The translations under genes and the position numbers were made by a program. Below are positions 1 to 8,406 of a stretch of DNA of 64,000 bases, one piece after another; position 1 is the first letter of the stretch; every line of letters begins with the position of its first letter. This DNA is from JABDQA01 sp963759125 (GTDB lineage Bacteria > Desulfobacterota > Desulfobulbia > Desulfobulbales > Desulfocapsaceae), in NCBI GenBank assembly GCA_963759125.1, contig CAVWXN010000005.1, positions 186,001 through 250,000 of the forward strand. The letters run 5' to 3'. The notes under the pieces were generated by a model that worked only from the letters and a program-made list of their open reading frames with translations, had not been told where the DNA came from and did no database searches.

Positions 1-1837
1 GGCCCTTGACGGCACCAAGGAAATATGGGGCGCAGTCTTCGCTTCCACGGCGACGACGGTGGCTGTATTTCTTCCGGTTATATTCATGCAGGAGGAAGCC
101 GGACAGCTGTTTCGCGATATCGCCATCGCGATCACCTTTTCGATCATGATCAGCTTTCTGGTATCCATTACCGTGATACCAACTCTGATCAACCTGCTCT
201 ATAAAAGAAGCGAGAAGAAATCGGAAAACTGGCTGCAGAAATCAGTGGTCGGCCCGTTTTTCGTCAAAATCATTATGGGCTTTTCCAGCATCTGCCTGGC
301 CAACGTGTTCACGCGGGTGGTTACCGTCGTACTGTTCACCGCCCTGTCCATCGGCATCGTCTTCTGGCTCCGCCCCAGTGCCGAGTATCTGCCCCAGGGC
401 AACCGCAACTTCGTGCTCAATATCCTCATTCCTCCGCCCGGCTATTCGATCGAAAAATACAAAGAGATCGGCGCCCTTATTTTTGAGCAGGCCGCTCCTT
501 TTTACGAGGAGAACAATCCCATGGGTATCGCGCCGATCAAGGATATGTTCTATGTCGGTGCCGACCGGATAACGCTGTTCGGAGCCCAGTCGATCTATGA
601 AACCAGGGCCCGGGAAATGATGGGTCTGTTCATGAAGATCATGAACTCCATACCCGGCTATTTCGGGGTTTCCATCCAGGTTGGTATATTTCAGTCGGAA
701 CTGGGCGGCGGCCGTACAGTGGACGTCAACGTATCCGGTGAGAATATCGACACTATCGTCGCTGGTTCCCGGGCCATCTTCGGTGCCGTGGGGCAGAAAA
801 TTCCCGGTTCACAGACCAGGCCGATTCCCTCGCTGGAAACCAGCTATCCGGAAATTCGCGTGCTACCCGACAAGGAGCGACTGGCAGCCAACGGCCTCAG
901 CGAGCGCGACCTCGGCATCTATGTCGATATCCTCATGGACGGCAGGAAAATAGATGATTATCGGCCGGCAGGGATCAAGCAGATTGATCTCGTCCTCAAA
1001 GGCAGTGACGAGCGGTTCGACTCTCCAGAAGAGTTGCTGAACGCTACCCTCGTCAACCGCTACGGCGATCTCATCAAGGTCGGTGATGTCGCCAGCCTCG
1101 CCTATGGTGAAGGCATGCCCCAGATACAACATCTCGAGCGCAAGCGCACCATCACCCTGCAAGTCACGCCACCCGCTGACCTGGCGCTGCAGGATGCAAT
1201 CAACATCATAGAAAACGAAATCATCAGTACCCTGGAGCAGGCTGGTCAGCTCGAAGGTCTGCAGATAAGTATCGGCGGCAACGCCGATAAACTTTTGGAG
1301 ACGGGTAAAGCGCTGCAGTGGAACCTGCTTCTGGCCCTGCTTATTACCTATCTTTTGATGGCAGCCCTGTTCGAAAATTTTATTTATCCATTCATAATTC
1401 TCTTTACCGTACCGCTGGCTGCAGCCGGCGGCTTCATCGGTCTGCTGGCGGTCAATACCTTCGTGGCCCCTCAGGGATTCGACATTCTCGCCATGCTGGG
1501 TTTTATCATCCTGATCGGTACCGTGGTCAACAACGCCATTCTGATCGTCCATCAATCACTGAACAACGTTCGTTATCACGGCCTGGCTGGCGTGCCGGCT
1601 GTGTCCGACGCAGTGAGAACCAGGATCAGGCCGATTTTCATGAGTGCCACGACCTCGATTCTGGCCATGAGCCCGCTGGTCATTGCCACCGGCTCCGGTT
1701 CAGAACTGTATCGCGGACTAGGCTCGATTCTTCTTGGAGGGCTCGCTCTCTCAACCGTCTTTACCCTGTTCGTAATTCCTGCGCTTCTGGCCTTTGTCAT
1801 CGGTTTTGAAAAGAGCAGGACCGAGGAGCACGGATAG
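1..1837 (+). CDS. RND efflux pump inner-membrane subunit, C-terminal part (cut by window start)
   Basis: The frame is open from base 2, so the gene starts upstream of the window; about 611 residues are visible. They match the C-terminal half to two thirds of a proton-driven AcrB/HAE1-type RND transporter: a transmembrane helix rich in small residues leading into FLPVIFMQEEAGQLFRDIA, a long periplasmic porter/docking region, then a second block of helices (LLALLITYLLMAALFENF, LGFIILIGTVVNNAILIVHQ) ending in RIRPIFMSATTSILAMSPL. Such pumps work with a periplasmic adaptor and an outer-membrane channel, which would lie outside the window. The substrate cannot be read from the sequence. The next gene is 94 bases downstream and looks unrelated. 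Confidence 0.9.
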   Translation, partial: ALDGTKEIWGAVFASTATTVAVFLPVIFMQEEAGQLFRDIAIAITFSIMISFLVSITVIPTLINLLYKRSEKKSENWLQKSVVGPFFVKIIMGFSSICLANVFTRVVTVVLFTALSIGIVFWLRPSAEYLPQGNRNFVLNILIPPPGYSIEKYKEIGALIFEQAAPFYEENNPMGIAPIKDMFYVGADRITLFGAQSIYETRAREMMGLFMKIMNSIPGYFGVSIQVGIFQSELGGGRTVDVNVSGENIDTIVAGSRAIFGAVGQKIPGSQTRPIPSLETSYPEIRVLPDKERLAANGLSERDLGIYVDILMDGRKIDDYRPAGIKQIDLVLKGSDERFDSPEELLNATLVNRYGDLIKVGDVASLAYGEGMPQIQHLERKRTITLQVTPPADLALQDAINIIENEIISTLEQAGQLEGLQISIGGNADKLLETGKALQWNLLLALLITYLLMAALFENFIYPFIILFTVPLAAAGGFIGLLAVNTFVAPQGFDILAMLGFIILIGTVVNNAILIVHQSLNNVRYHGLAGVPAVSDAVRTRIRPIFMSATTSILAMSPLVIATGSGSELYRGLGSILLGGLALSTVFTLFVIPALLAFVIGFEKSRTEEHG

Positions 1838-1931
1838 ACAGGGTTGAACCAGGATAACTCAGACGGAACTGGGCTTTAGCTTTAATCGTGATTACAATCG
1901 GTATAACCCCAGCCGAATAGAGAGGAACAAC

Positions 1932-2249
1932 ATGAGTGAAAAGAAAAAGATCAGCAAACATTATCATTACCTGAAATCAAACTTTCCCGAGGTTCTCGAC
2001 GCAGTGGAAAATCTCGGTTCCACTGTTCGTCAGGCAGGCCCGCTTGACAAGAAGACCACCGAACTGATCCAACTGGCGGTGGCTGCCGCTTCAGGATCCA
2101 CCGGTGCGGTTAACTCCCATGCCAGACGTGCGCTGGCGGCAGGTGCCGATCGACAAGAGATCGAGCATGCCCTGCTGGTCCTGATATCCACCATCGGTTT
2201 TCCGAAAGTCGCGGCTGCCCTGTCCTGGATCCAGGAAGTGGTAGAGTAG
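1932..2249 (+). CDS. Carboxymuconolactone decarboxylase/AhpD-like protein lacking the usual cysteines
   Basis: 105 residues with the all-helical CMD/AhpD fold: KKTTELIQLAVAAA, a central SHARRALAAGA helix with the family histidine, and HALLVLISTIGFPKVAAAL. Many family members carry a redox CxxC just before this histidine (C-x2-C-x3-H in AhpD); here the stretch reads SGSTGAVNSH and the protein has no cysteine at all, so AhpD-type disulfide chemistry is unlikely. The start is supported by the purine-rich AGAGAGGAAC 5 bases upstream. It stands alone between the RND pump and the convergent liv operon. The function is unknown. Confidence 0.75.
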   Translation: MSEKKKISKHYHYLKSNFPEVLDAVENLGSTVRQAGPLDKKTTELIQLAVAAASGSTGAVNSHARRALAAGADRQEIEHALLVLISTIGFPKVAAALSWIQEVVE

Positions 2250-2581
2250 ATTTCCAGCCTAAGAAATTACCCCCTATTAGCCGGTTAAGTAGGAGATGTT
2301 GAGCCGGCTGAGGCTGCATTGTGAAGGCCCGACAGAGCGCTGAAAATGCTTACCGGTCGCAACAGGCCGCATAGCGGCCGTCATCCGATCGGTTTTTCAG
2401 GGTGAAGTCGATCAGGCCGAGCGCAGCAGCAACAGTTGGGTCGGCATCTCCTGTGTTTTCGATCGGCCGGAAGAAAGCTTGGTAAAGAATTTTACCGCAG
2501 ACATCTTTACAGGTCTGAAAATGAAATTCTGAGCGCGGCAGAGAGTTAAGGGAAAGACGCCGTGTGCGGATGGACACAAGT
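2250..2581. other. Intergenic region between convergent genes, no convincing gene
   Basis: 332 bases between the CMD gene and the end of livF. There is a weak inverted repeat (AGCCGG/CCGGCT, 2279-2308). A minus-strand frame is open across the region, but it runs out of phase into livF and has no start signal of its own. I see no RNA gene or clear terminator. Confidence 0.4.
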
Positions 2582-3298
2582 TCACTCGCCCAGGTAGGCC
2601 TTGACGATCGACTCGTCCTCTCGCAGGGTCTGAGCGTCACCCTCGATGACGATCCTGCCGGTCTCAAGCACATAACCGTTGTCGGCCAGTTTAAGGGCCA
2701 CCTTGGCATTCTGCTCGACAAGCAGGATGGTGACCCCCTCCTTGTTCAGGCGGACGATGATCCTCATGATCTCCTGGACCAGAAACGGGGCAAGTCCCAT
2801 GGAGGGTTCATCGAGCAGCAGCAGCTTCGGGTCGGTCATCATCGAACGGCCGATGGCCAGCATCTGCTGCTCACCTCCGGACAGAAAAGCGGAATCCCTG
2901 TTCTTTCTTTCTTCAAGAACCGGAAATATCTCAAAAACATGATCCAGTCGTCTTTTTCTTTCCGCTTCATCCTCAAGGGTAAAACTGCCGAGTTCCAGAT
3001 TCTCCAGAATAGTCATTCCTTTGAAAATTTTCCTGCCTTCCGGTACATGGATAAGCCCCATCTTGACGATTTCATGGGCCGGTTTCCTGGTGATGTCCTC
3101 TCCCATGAACCGGATGGACCCCGAGGTTGAGCGAATCAGGCCCGAAATGGTCCTCAGGGTGGAGCTTTTGCCGGCCCCATTGGCTCCCAGCAGGGTCACG
3201 ATTTCTCCCGCCTTTACCGAAAAGGAGATACCTCTGAGCGCGTGTATCTTGCCGTAGTGGGTCTCAAGATCTTCAATTTCAAGAATGGCGCTGCTCAT
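2582..3298 (-). CDS. livF: Branched-chain amino acid ABC transporter ATP-binding protein LivF
   Basis: 238 residues, normal LivF length. Walker A is GANGAGKSS (about 38-46), the signature LSGGEQQMLAIGRSM, Walker B LLLLDEPSMGLAP, and the H-loop position reads LLVEQN, glutamate instead of histidine, as is usual in LivF. The conserved LivF phrase HVPEGRKIF is present. It is the last gene of livKHMGF. Its ATG overlaps the livG stop by 4 bases, so the two are translationally coupled. With LivG it would power uptake of branched-chain or other amphipathic amino acids. Confidence 0.95.
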   Translation of the reverse strand: MSSAILEIEDLETHYGKIHALRGISFSVKAGEIVTLLGANGAGKSSTLRTISGLIRSTSGSIRFMGEDITRKPAHEIVKMGLIHVPEGRKIFKGMTILENLELGSFTLEDEAERKRRLDHVFEIFPVLEERKNRDSAFLSGGEQQMLAIGRSMMTDPKLLLLDEPSMGLAPFLVQEIMRIIVRLNKEGVTILLVEQNAKVALKLADNGYVLETGRIVIEGDAQTLREDESIVKAYLGE

Positions 3299-4070
3299 AC
3301 GACCTCGTCCTCTTCCCTGCCCAGATATGCTTCGATAACCCTGGGATTGTTCTGCACATCCTCGGCACTTCCCTGGGCAATTTTCTGGCCGTAGTCGATC
3401 ACGGTTATCATCTCAGAGACCTTCATGACCAGGCCCATGTCATGTTCGATGAGCAGGATGGTGATTTTGAGCTCATCGCGAATGCGTTTGATCAGCTCTA
3501 TCAATTGCTGCTTTTCGTCAAAGTTGAGCCCGGCGGCAGGCTCGTCCAGCAACAGCAGTTTAGGCTTGGTTGCCAGCGCCCGGGCCCACTCGACCCGCCG
3601 CTGATGACCGTAGGGAAGGTTGGAGGCGGTGCGGTCTTTCTCATCGAGGATGCCGACAAAGTCGAGACAGGATTCGCAGAATTCTTTTATTGCAGCCTCT
3701 TCCCGCCGCTGGGACCCGGTCCGCAGGATTGCCCCGAGTGCACCGGATGGGTGCGGCAGTGCATGCCGGACATGACATTTTCGAGAACGGTCATACTCTT
3801 GAACAGTCTTAGATTCTGGAACGTACGGGCCATGCCGCGGCGGGTGATCTTATAGGGACGTTTTCGGGTTATCGGCCTGCCATTGAAGAGTATCTCGCCG
3901 CTGTTAGGTTTGTAAAAACCGGTCAGACAATTGAAAACCGAGGTTTTTCCGGCCCCGTTCGGGCCAATGAGGCTGGCGATGGAACCCTCGTCAACGGCAA
4001 AGCTCAGTTCTTTGATGACCTGCAGGCCGGCAAAGCTCAAACCCAAATTTTCAACATCCAGTAGTGCCAT
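3295..4070 (-). pseudogene. livG: Branched-chain amino acid ABC transporter ATPase LivG, disrupted by one frameshift
   Basis: The N-terminal part (from 4070) has Walker A GPNGAGKTS and LivG-typical MARTFQNLRLFKSMTVLENV, then leaves the family sequence after CRTHP. The rest continues in another frame: GALGAILRTGSQRREEAA, LPYGHQRRVEWARAL, LLLLDEPAAGLNFDE, LLIEHDMGLVM. Restoring one G (read on the minus strand) near 3743-3746 rebuilds a normal LivG of about 258 residues. This is either a sequence error or a recent -1 mutation. All neighbouring liv genes are intact, which favours an error or a very young lesion. The stop overlaps the livF start. Confidence 0.85.
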
Positions 4071-4104
4071 AAGATCTATTCTGCAATTATTTTTTTCTCA
4101 CCAC

Positions 4105-5091
4105 CTACGATTTCTTCCCGGGCCAGATGCCCTCGGGCCGGTAGAGCATGATGACCAGCATGACGATGGCAAACACCAGAATCCGCGAGGAGCCGAGATC
4201 ACGGAATACCTCGGGAAAGAGGACCAGGGCAAAGGCGCCGATTATTACCCCGGGAATCTTACCCATACCGCCGAGCACCACCCCGAGCAGGATCAGCACC
4301 GACTGCTGAAACATGAAGGTTTCCGGAGAAATGGCGGTCATTTTGGCGGCAAAAAAGCAGCCGGCAACCCCGCCGAAAATAGCCCCGATTACATAGGCGT
4401 AGAGCTTTACCGCAACCCTGTCTATGCCCATCGCCTCAGCCGCATCTTCATCCTCCCGGACATACTGCCAGGCCCGCCCAAGCCGTGAATGCTGCAGCCG
4501 GTAGCTGACGAAACAGGCGAGGCAGGCCAAAATCAGAAACACATAGTAAAAATGGAAGATCTGGTTTAATTCAAACCCGAAGATGGAGGGTTTCTCGATG
4601 CCGATCAAGCCACTGGCGCCACCGGTGATCTCCAGATTCCTGGCTATGATTCTGACGATCTCGCCAAAGCCCAGAGTCACGATCGCCAGGTAGTCGCTGC
4701 GCAGCCGCAGGGTCGGACCGCCGATAATCACCCCGGCACAGATCGAGAACAGCACTGCTGCCGGGATGGTCAACCAGAAATTGACCCCGAAATGCGAGGT
4801 CAGTATTCCCGTGGTGTAGGCCCCAACCGCAAAAAAAGCGGCATAGCCGAGATCGAGCAGACCGGCATAACCGACGACGATATTGAGCCCCAGGCAGAGC
4901 ATCACATAAAACCAGGCGGTGGTCATTACCTCGAGCACATAGTTGCTGGAAATGAGCGGCAGAAACATGGCCAGACCAGCCAGGATTGTCAGAACGATCA
5001 GCCTGTTCTTCTGAGAATCGAGCCACCTGAGAGGTCCCCCGGTTCCAACGTCATCTCCCGGTTTGGGTGCAGCAGAATCGGTCCGGGCCAT
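4105..5091 (-). CDS. livM: Branched-chain amino acid ABC transporter permease LivM
   Basis: 328 residues from the start chosen at 5091 (MARTDSAAPK). A longer frame from 5187 exists but would run deep into livH, and 5091 lies 2 bases after the livH stop. A variable hydrophilic N-terminus precedes multiple helices with the LivM signature NIVVGYAGLLDLGYAAFFAVGAY, GPTLRLRSDYLAIVTLGFGEI, and the cytoplasmic coupling loop GRAWQYVREDEDAAEAMGID. It forms the membrane pore with LivH. The C-terminus, LYRPEGIWPG, is typical. Confidence 0.93.
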   Translation of the reverse strand: MARTDSAAPKPGDDVGTGGPLRWLDSQKNRLIVLTILAGLAMFLPLISSNYVLEVMTTAWFYVMLCLGLNIVVGYAGLLDLGYAAFFAVGAYTTGILTSHFGVNFWLTIPAAVLFSICAGVIIGGPTLRLRSDYLAIVTLGFGEIVRIIARNLEITGGASGLIGIEKPSIFGFELNQIFHFYYVFLILACLACFVSYRLQHSRLGRAWQYVREDEDAAEAMGIDRVAVKLYAYVIGAIFGGVAGCFFAAKMTAISPETFMFQQSVLILLGVVLGGMGKIPGVIIGAFALVLFPEVFRDLGSSRILVFAIVMLVIMLYRPEGIWPGKKS

Positions 5092-5093
5092 GT

Positions 5094-6008
5094 CTACATC
5101 CTCTCGATCTCTGTTCTGCCCAGAATGCCGGTGGGCTTGAATACCAGCAGCAGGATCAGAATTCCAAACGAAAAGACATCTTTCCATTCGGTACCGATAA
5201 ATGGAATCTGGGTGCCGAATGATTCGAGCAGGCCCAGCAGCAGACCGCCCAGCATGGCTCCGGGGATCGAGCCTATTCCGCCTATTACCGCAGCGGTGAA
5301 GGCTTTCAGGCCGATCACAAAGCCCATGAAGAAATGGATGGAACCATAATAGGTGCCGGCCATGATTCCGGCACTGGCGGCCAGCGAGGTGCCGATGAAA
5401 AAGGTAAGGGCAATGATCCGGTTGACGTGTATACCCATGAGCCGGCAGGCGTCCTGGTCGATGGCGATGGCCCGCATGGCCTTGCCATACATGGTCCGAT
5501 GCACGAAGAGATAGAGTCCGGTCATCAGCAATGCTGCCGCACCGACCAGCACCATCTGGGTATAGGTGATAAAGACATTGCCAAACTCTAAGCCCTCATA
5601 ACCGAGATCGGTACTGAAAGCCAGATACTCACCATCGGTGAAGGCCATTACCGCATTGGAGAGAATCATCGACACCGCCAGGGCGGTAATCAGGATCGAC
5701 AGCCTGGGGGCTGAAAGCATGGGCTGATAGGCGATCCTCTGGATCAGTACGCCCAATAGTCCCACCGCTATCATGGCGAGCACCATGGAACAGAGAATCC
5801 CCACCCAGCTGTCGCCAATCAAAGGACTGAGAACCGAGAGGAAGAGAAAGCCGATAAAGGCGCCGATCATATAGAGATCGCCGTGGGCGAAATTCAACAG
5901 CTTGATGATTCCGTAGACCATGGTATAGCCAAGGGCGACCAGGGCATAGAACGAACCAAGTATCAGGCCGTTGGCGAGCTGTTGCAGTAAGATATCCTGG
6001 ATTGACAT
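5094..6008 (-). CDS. livH: Branched-chain amino acid ABC transporter permease LivH
   Basis: 304 residues. The N-terminus LLQQLANGLILGSFYALVALGYTMVYGIIKLLNFAHGD is cited here in parts: the run QLANGLILGSFYALVALGY followed by KLLNFAHGD is diagnostic of LivH. The coupling loop KAMRAIAIDQDACRLMGI and the last helices GGLLLGLLESFGTQ are also standard. No good Shine-Dalgarno sequence precedes the ATG at 6008. The upstream spacer instead contains two strong inverted repeats separating this gene from livK. Confidence 0.93.
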   Translation of the reverse strand: MSIQDILLQQLANGLILGSFYALVALGYTMVYGIIKLLNFAHGDLYMIGAFIGFLFLSVLSPLIGDSWVGILCSMVLAMIAVGLLGVLIQRIAYQPMLSAPRLSILITALAVSMILSNAVMAFTDGEYLAFSTDLGYEGLEFGNVFITYTQMVLVGAAALLMTGLYLFVHRTMYGKAMRAIAIDQDACRLMGIHVNRIIALTFFIGTSLAASAGIMAGTYYGSIHFFMGFVIGLKAFTAAVIGGIGSIPGAMLGGLLLGLLESFGTQIPFIGTEWKDVFSFGILILLLVFKPTGILGRTEIERM

Positions 6009-6034
6009 GACAAATCAGGAGAAAAAAGAAAGAA

Positions 6035-6074
6035 CTCCTGCGGTTGCCGGATTTTGCGCAGCAATCCGCAGGAG
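6035..6074 (-). promoter_or_regulatory. Intercistronic hairpin upstream of livH
   Basis: The arms CTCCTGCGG (6035-6043) and CCGCAGGAG (6066-6074) pair perfectly, and TTGC/GCAA can extend the stem inward with one bulge. It lies between livK and livH, next to a second palindrome. It probably affects transcript stability or read-through. Confidence 0.55.
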
Positions 6075-6084
6075 CATAAAACTC

Positions 6085-6116
6085 AGAGGAAGAATGCGTT
6101 AACGCATTCTTCCTCT
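6085..6116 (-). terminator. Perfect 32-bp palindrome between livK and livH (attenuator/processing element)
   Basis: Sixteen-base arms meet without a loop at 6100/6101, the centre reading GCGTTAACGC. In RNA the tip would open to a small loop on a long stem. There is no long U-run on the minus strand, so it looks more like an RNA-stabilising or partial-termination hairpin that keeps livK transcripts more abundant than those of the permease genes. Confidence 0.6.
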
Positions 6117-6151
6117 TTGATGGTACCAAACGTTATAATTATAGACGATCT

Positions 6152-7264
6152 TTATTCACTCAGCGCCCATTTACCGTCCTTGGCGATAAGCGTAACAAAG
6201 TTGCTGCGTGCCAGGGTGTTCTTGTCGGTAAAGGAAACCGGTCCGGCGATTCCGGTGAATGAGGTGGTCTCGCCAAGTGCTTTAATGATCGCAGCCTTGT
6301 CGGTGGAGCCGGCCCGATTGATGGCGTCGGCCATCAGTTTCATGCCGTCATAGGCCAGTGCCGCATAGGCATCAGGCTCCTGATTAAAGGTTTTCTTGTA
6401 GTTGGCATGAAAATCCTTGGCAGCCGGCAGATAGTCGACGGTGGGGTTGGAAAAGCAGTAGACGCCTTCGGCGGCTTTGCCGGCAATCTCCAGCAGTTTC
6501 GGGGAATTGGAACCGTCGCCCACGGCAATCAGGTTGCGATAACCGGCCTGGCGAAGCTGTTTGATCAGCAGGGCGCCGTCGGCATAATAGGCAGTCCAGA
6601 ATACCGCATCGGGAGCCTTGGACTTGATTCTGGTAACCAGTGCAGAATGATCCTGCTCACCCTTGTTTACCACTTCATAGGCCACGACTTCGTTGCCCAT
6701 GGCCGTCCATTTCTCTCGGGTCAGTTTGGCCAGATCTTCTGAATAACCATCACCCTGATGGACAACGGCGATCTTTTTCGCGCCTTTCTTCTCGAACAGC
6801 GCAACCGCAGTGGCTACCTGATCAAAACCGGTGGAGTTGATCTGGTAAGCGTTGCCCATGTTGGCGTCGATCAGCTTGGTGGAGTTGGCGGCGGCAATGA
6901 CGAAAGGCACATTGGCATCGCCATAGATCTTCAGTGTCGGCAGGGTGGCGCCTGAGCAGTAGCCCCCGACCACAGCTGCGACATCGGCGGAGACCAGTTT
7001 GGTGGCGGCTGCCGTACCCTGCTGCGGGTCACAGGCATCGTCACCGGTCATGGTGTCGATCTTCATGCCCAGTACACCACCGCCTTCATTGATTTCCATG
7101 GCAGCAAGCTTGATGGCATTTTCCATATCTTTGCCGGAAGTTGCCTCGGAACCGGTGGTTGGAACCATGATGCCGATCTTGAGATCGGCGGCCATCACCT
7201 GGCCGAACAGAAACATTCCTGCAACCGCACCGCTGATGGCGGTCAACATTAAAGATTTTCTCAT
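6152..7264 (-). CDS. livK: Branched-chain amino acid ABC transporter substrate-binding protein
   Basis: 370 residues. A signal peptide (MRKSLMLTAISGAVAGMFLFGQVMA, cleavage after AMA-like VMA) precedes a type I periplasmic binding fold of the Leu/Ile/Val family: LKIGIMVPTTGSEA, INEGGGVLGMKI, DDACDPQQGTAAATKLV, VVGGYCSGATLP. A good AGGAGA precedes the ATG. It is the first gene of livKHMGF and the only binding protein in it. The ligand is not decided by the sequence; a leucine/isoleucine/valine-like amino acid is usual. Confidence 0.93.
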   Translation of the reverse strand: MRKSLMLTAISGAVAGMFLFGQVMAADLKIGIMVPTTGSEATSGKDMENAIKLAAMEINEGGGVLGMKIDTMTGDDACDPQQGTAAATKLVSADVAAVVGGYCSGATLPTLKIYGDANVPFVIAAANSTKLIDANMGNAYQINSTGFDQVATAVALFEKKGAKKIAVVHQGDGYSEDLAKLTREKWTAMGNEVVAYEVVNKGEQDHSALVTRIKSKAPDAVFWTAYYADGALLIKQLRQAGYRNLIAVGDGSNSPKLLEIAGKAAEGVYCFSNPTVDYLPAAKDFHANYKKTFNQEPDAYAALAYDGMKLMADAINRAGSTDKAAIIKALGETTSFTGIAGPVSFTDKNTLARSNFVTLIAKDGKWALSE

Positions 7265-7349
7265 GAGATTCTCCTTTTCGTAAGGTGGTTAACGATCATA
7301 TCCCCGACGTCGTCAAACGGACAGCGGGAAAACCCTGCAGTGAAAGGGA

Positions 7350-7378
7350 ATAGAAACAAGTAGACCTGCTATTGTCAA
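7350..7378 (-). promoter_or_regulatory. Sigma70-type promoter of the liv operon
   Basis: On the minus strand TTGACA (7373-7378), a 17-base spacer, then TTCTAT (7350-7355). It sits about 85 bases upstream of the livK start. The -35 is consensus, the -10 moderate. Confidence 0.55.
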
Positions 7379-7432
7379 GAAGATCATCAGTTTTATTTTC
7401 CAAACGGCTGCTTATCTCCCCGCATTTCAGAT

Positions 7433-8389
7433 TCAACCCTTGTCATCTTGCAGAAAAACCCTATCAACAAAAAGATTTGCATCAATTGCCCTGACCTGGA
7501 TGGCGATTTCCATCATAGCCCGGTAATGGTTCTTCATTGCTGGATCCGGATTTTTTATGTTGTACTGCCGATAACGCCAGAACGAGGTAGCAGCGGCCCC
7601 ATATTCTATATGCAGTTGCAGCAGCCGGCGCTCATCGGCTTCAAGCTTTCTGACACTCTGGTAACCGTCAATCAGAGCTGCGGTCATCTCAAGAGAGAGA
7701 ATGCCCTCAGGAGCACAGCAGCCAACGGCAGTCATGCCGATATCGAAGATTAGGAAGTAATGACAAGCCTCTTCGAAATCCAGCAGGGCCGCCAGCGAAC
7801 CATCGGCGAACACCATATTGTCAAAAAACAGATCGCCATGAACAAATCCTCTTGGCAGCATGGCAGTCCGGGCTTCTTCCAGCCGCTTCCCGCAGGTCGA
7901 CAACCACTTATAATATGACTCTGCCGAAGCGCTGCCTTTGAGCTCGTCGAAACACTCTATTCCGTATGAAAATTGCTCCGGCAGACCGGGATAAGGTGGA
8001 ATTTCATGCAGCCCGGCCAGCGCCGCCCCGACCTCGAAAAGCTGACGTCTACCGAGCTGTTTGACTACCCCGCCGTCAATGAAGTGTTTGATATAAAGCG
8101 GTTTTCCCTGATAGTCGATATAGTGTTCACCCTGCCTGGTGGCTACCACCCGGGTTGTTGGAAAATCATGTTTTTCAAGATAGTGAAGTAGTGAGCACAG
8201 ACGGGAAATCTCAGCCATCCCTTTTTCATCACAGACCGAGAGAACATAGCGCCCGCACTCCGTCTCGATCTTCAAGCTGGAATTTGCCAACCCGCCGTCC
8301 AATGTCGCAGAGGAAACAAGCCTGCCGAGATTGTAGCGCTCAAGAATATGCTCAACTTGCTGACTGGTCAAAACCGTGAATTGTGCCAT
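7433..8389 (-). CDS. thrB: Homoserine kinase, aminoglycoside-phosphotransferase fold (ThrB type II)
   Basis: 318 residues of the APH/choline-kinase fold. The catalytic loop is GFVHGDLFFDNM (about 184-195) and the metal-binding DFEEA follows. The N-terminal lobe has LDGGLANSSLKIET and YVLSVCDEK, the form found in bacterial type II homoserine kinases, which make O-phosphohomoserine from homoserine and ATP. It lies 17 bases after thrC on the same strand, which supports homoserine as substrate. A second candidate homoserine kinase lies next to hom at 26.9 kb. Confidence 0.85.
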   Translation of the reverse strand: MAQFTVLTSQQVEHILERYNLGRLVSSATLDGGLANSSLKIETECGRYVLSVCDEKGMAEISRLCSLLHYLEKHDFPTTRVVATRQGEHYIDYQGKPLYIKHFIDGGVVKQLGRRQLFEVGAALAGLHEIPPYPGLPEQFSYGIECFDELKGSASAESYYKWLSTCGKRLEEARTAMLPRGFVHGDLFFDNMVFADGSLAALLDFEEACHYFLIFDIGMTAVGCCAPEGILSLEMTAALIDGYQSVRKLEADERRLLQLHIEYGAAATSFWRYRQYNIKNPDPAMKNHYRAMMEIAIQVRAIDANLFVDRVFLQDDKG

Positions 8390-8406
8390 CTCCCTTCTCT
8401 GGTATA

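Noticed and set aside
863..1555. Long minus-strand ORF inside the RND gene
   Set aside because: It is antisense to a clear transporter; its composition is that of a shadow frame.
2350..2721. Minus-strand ORF at the end of livF
   Set aside because: It overlaps livF out of frame for more than a third of its length and has no start signal.
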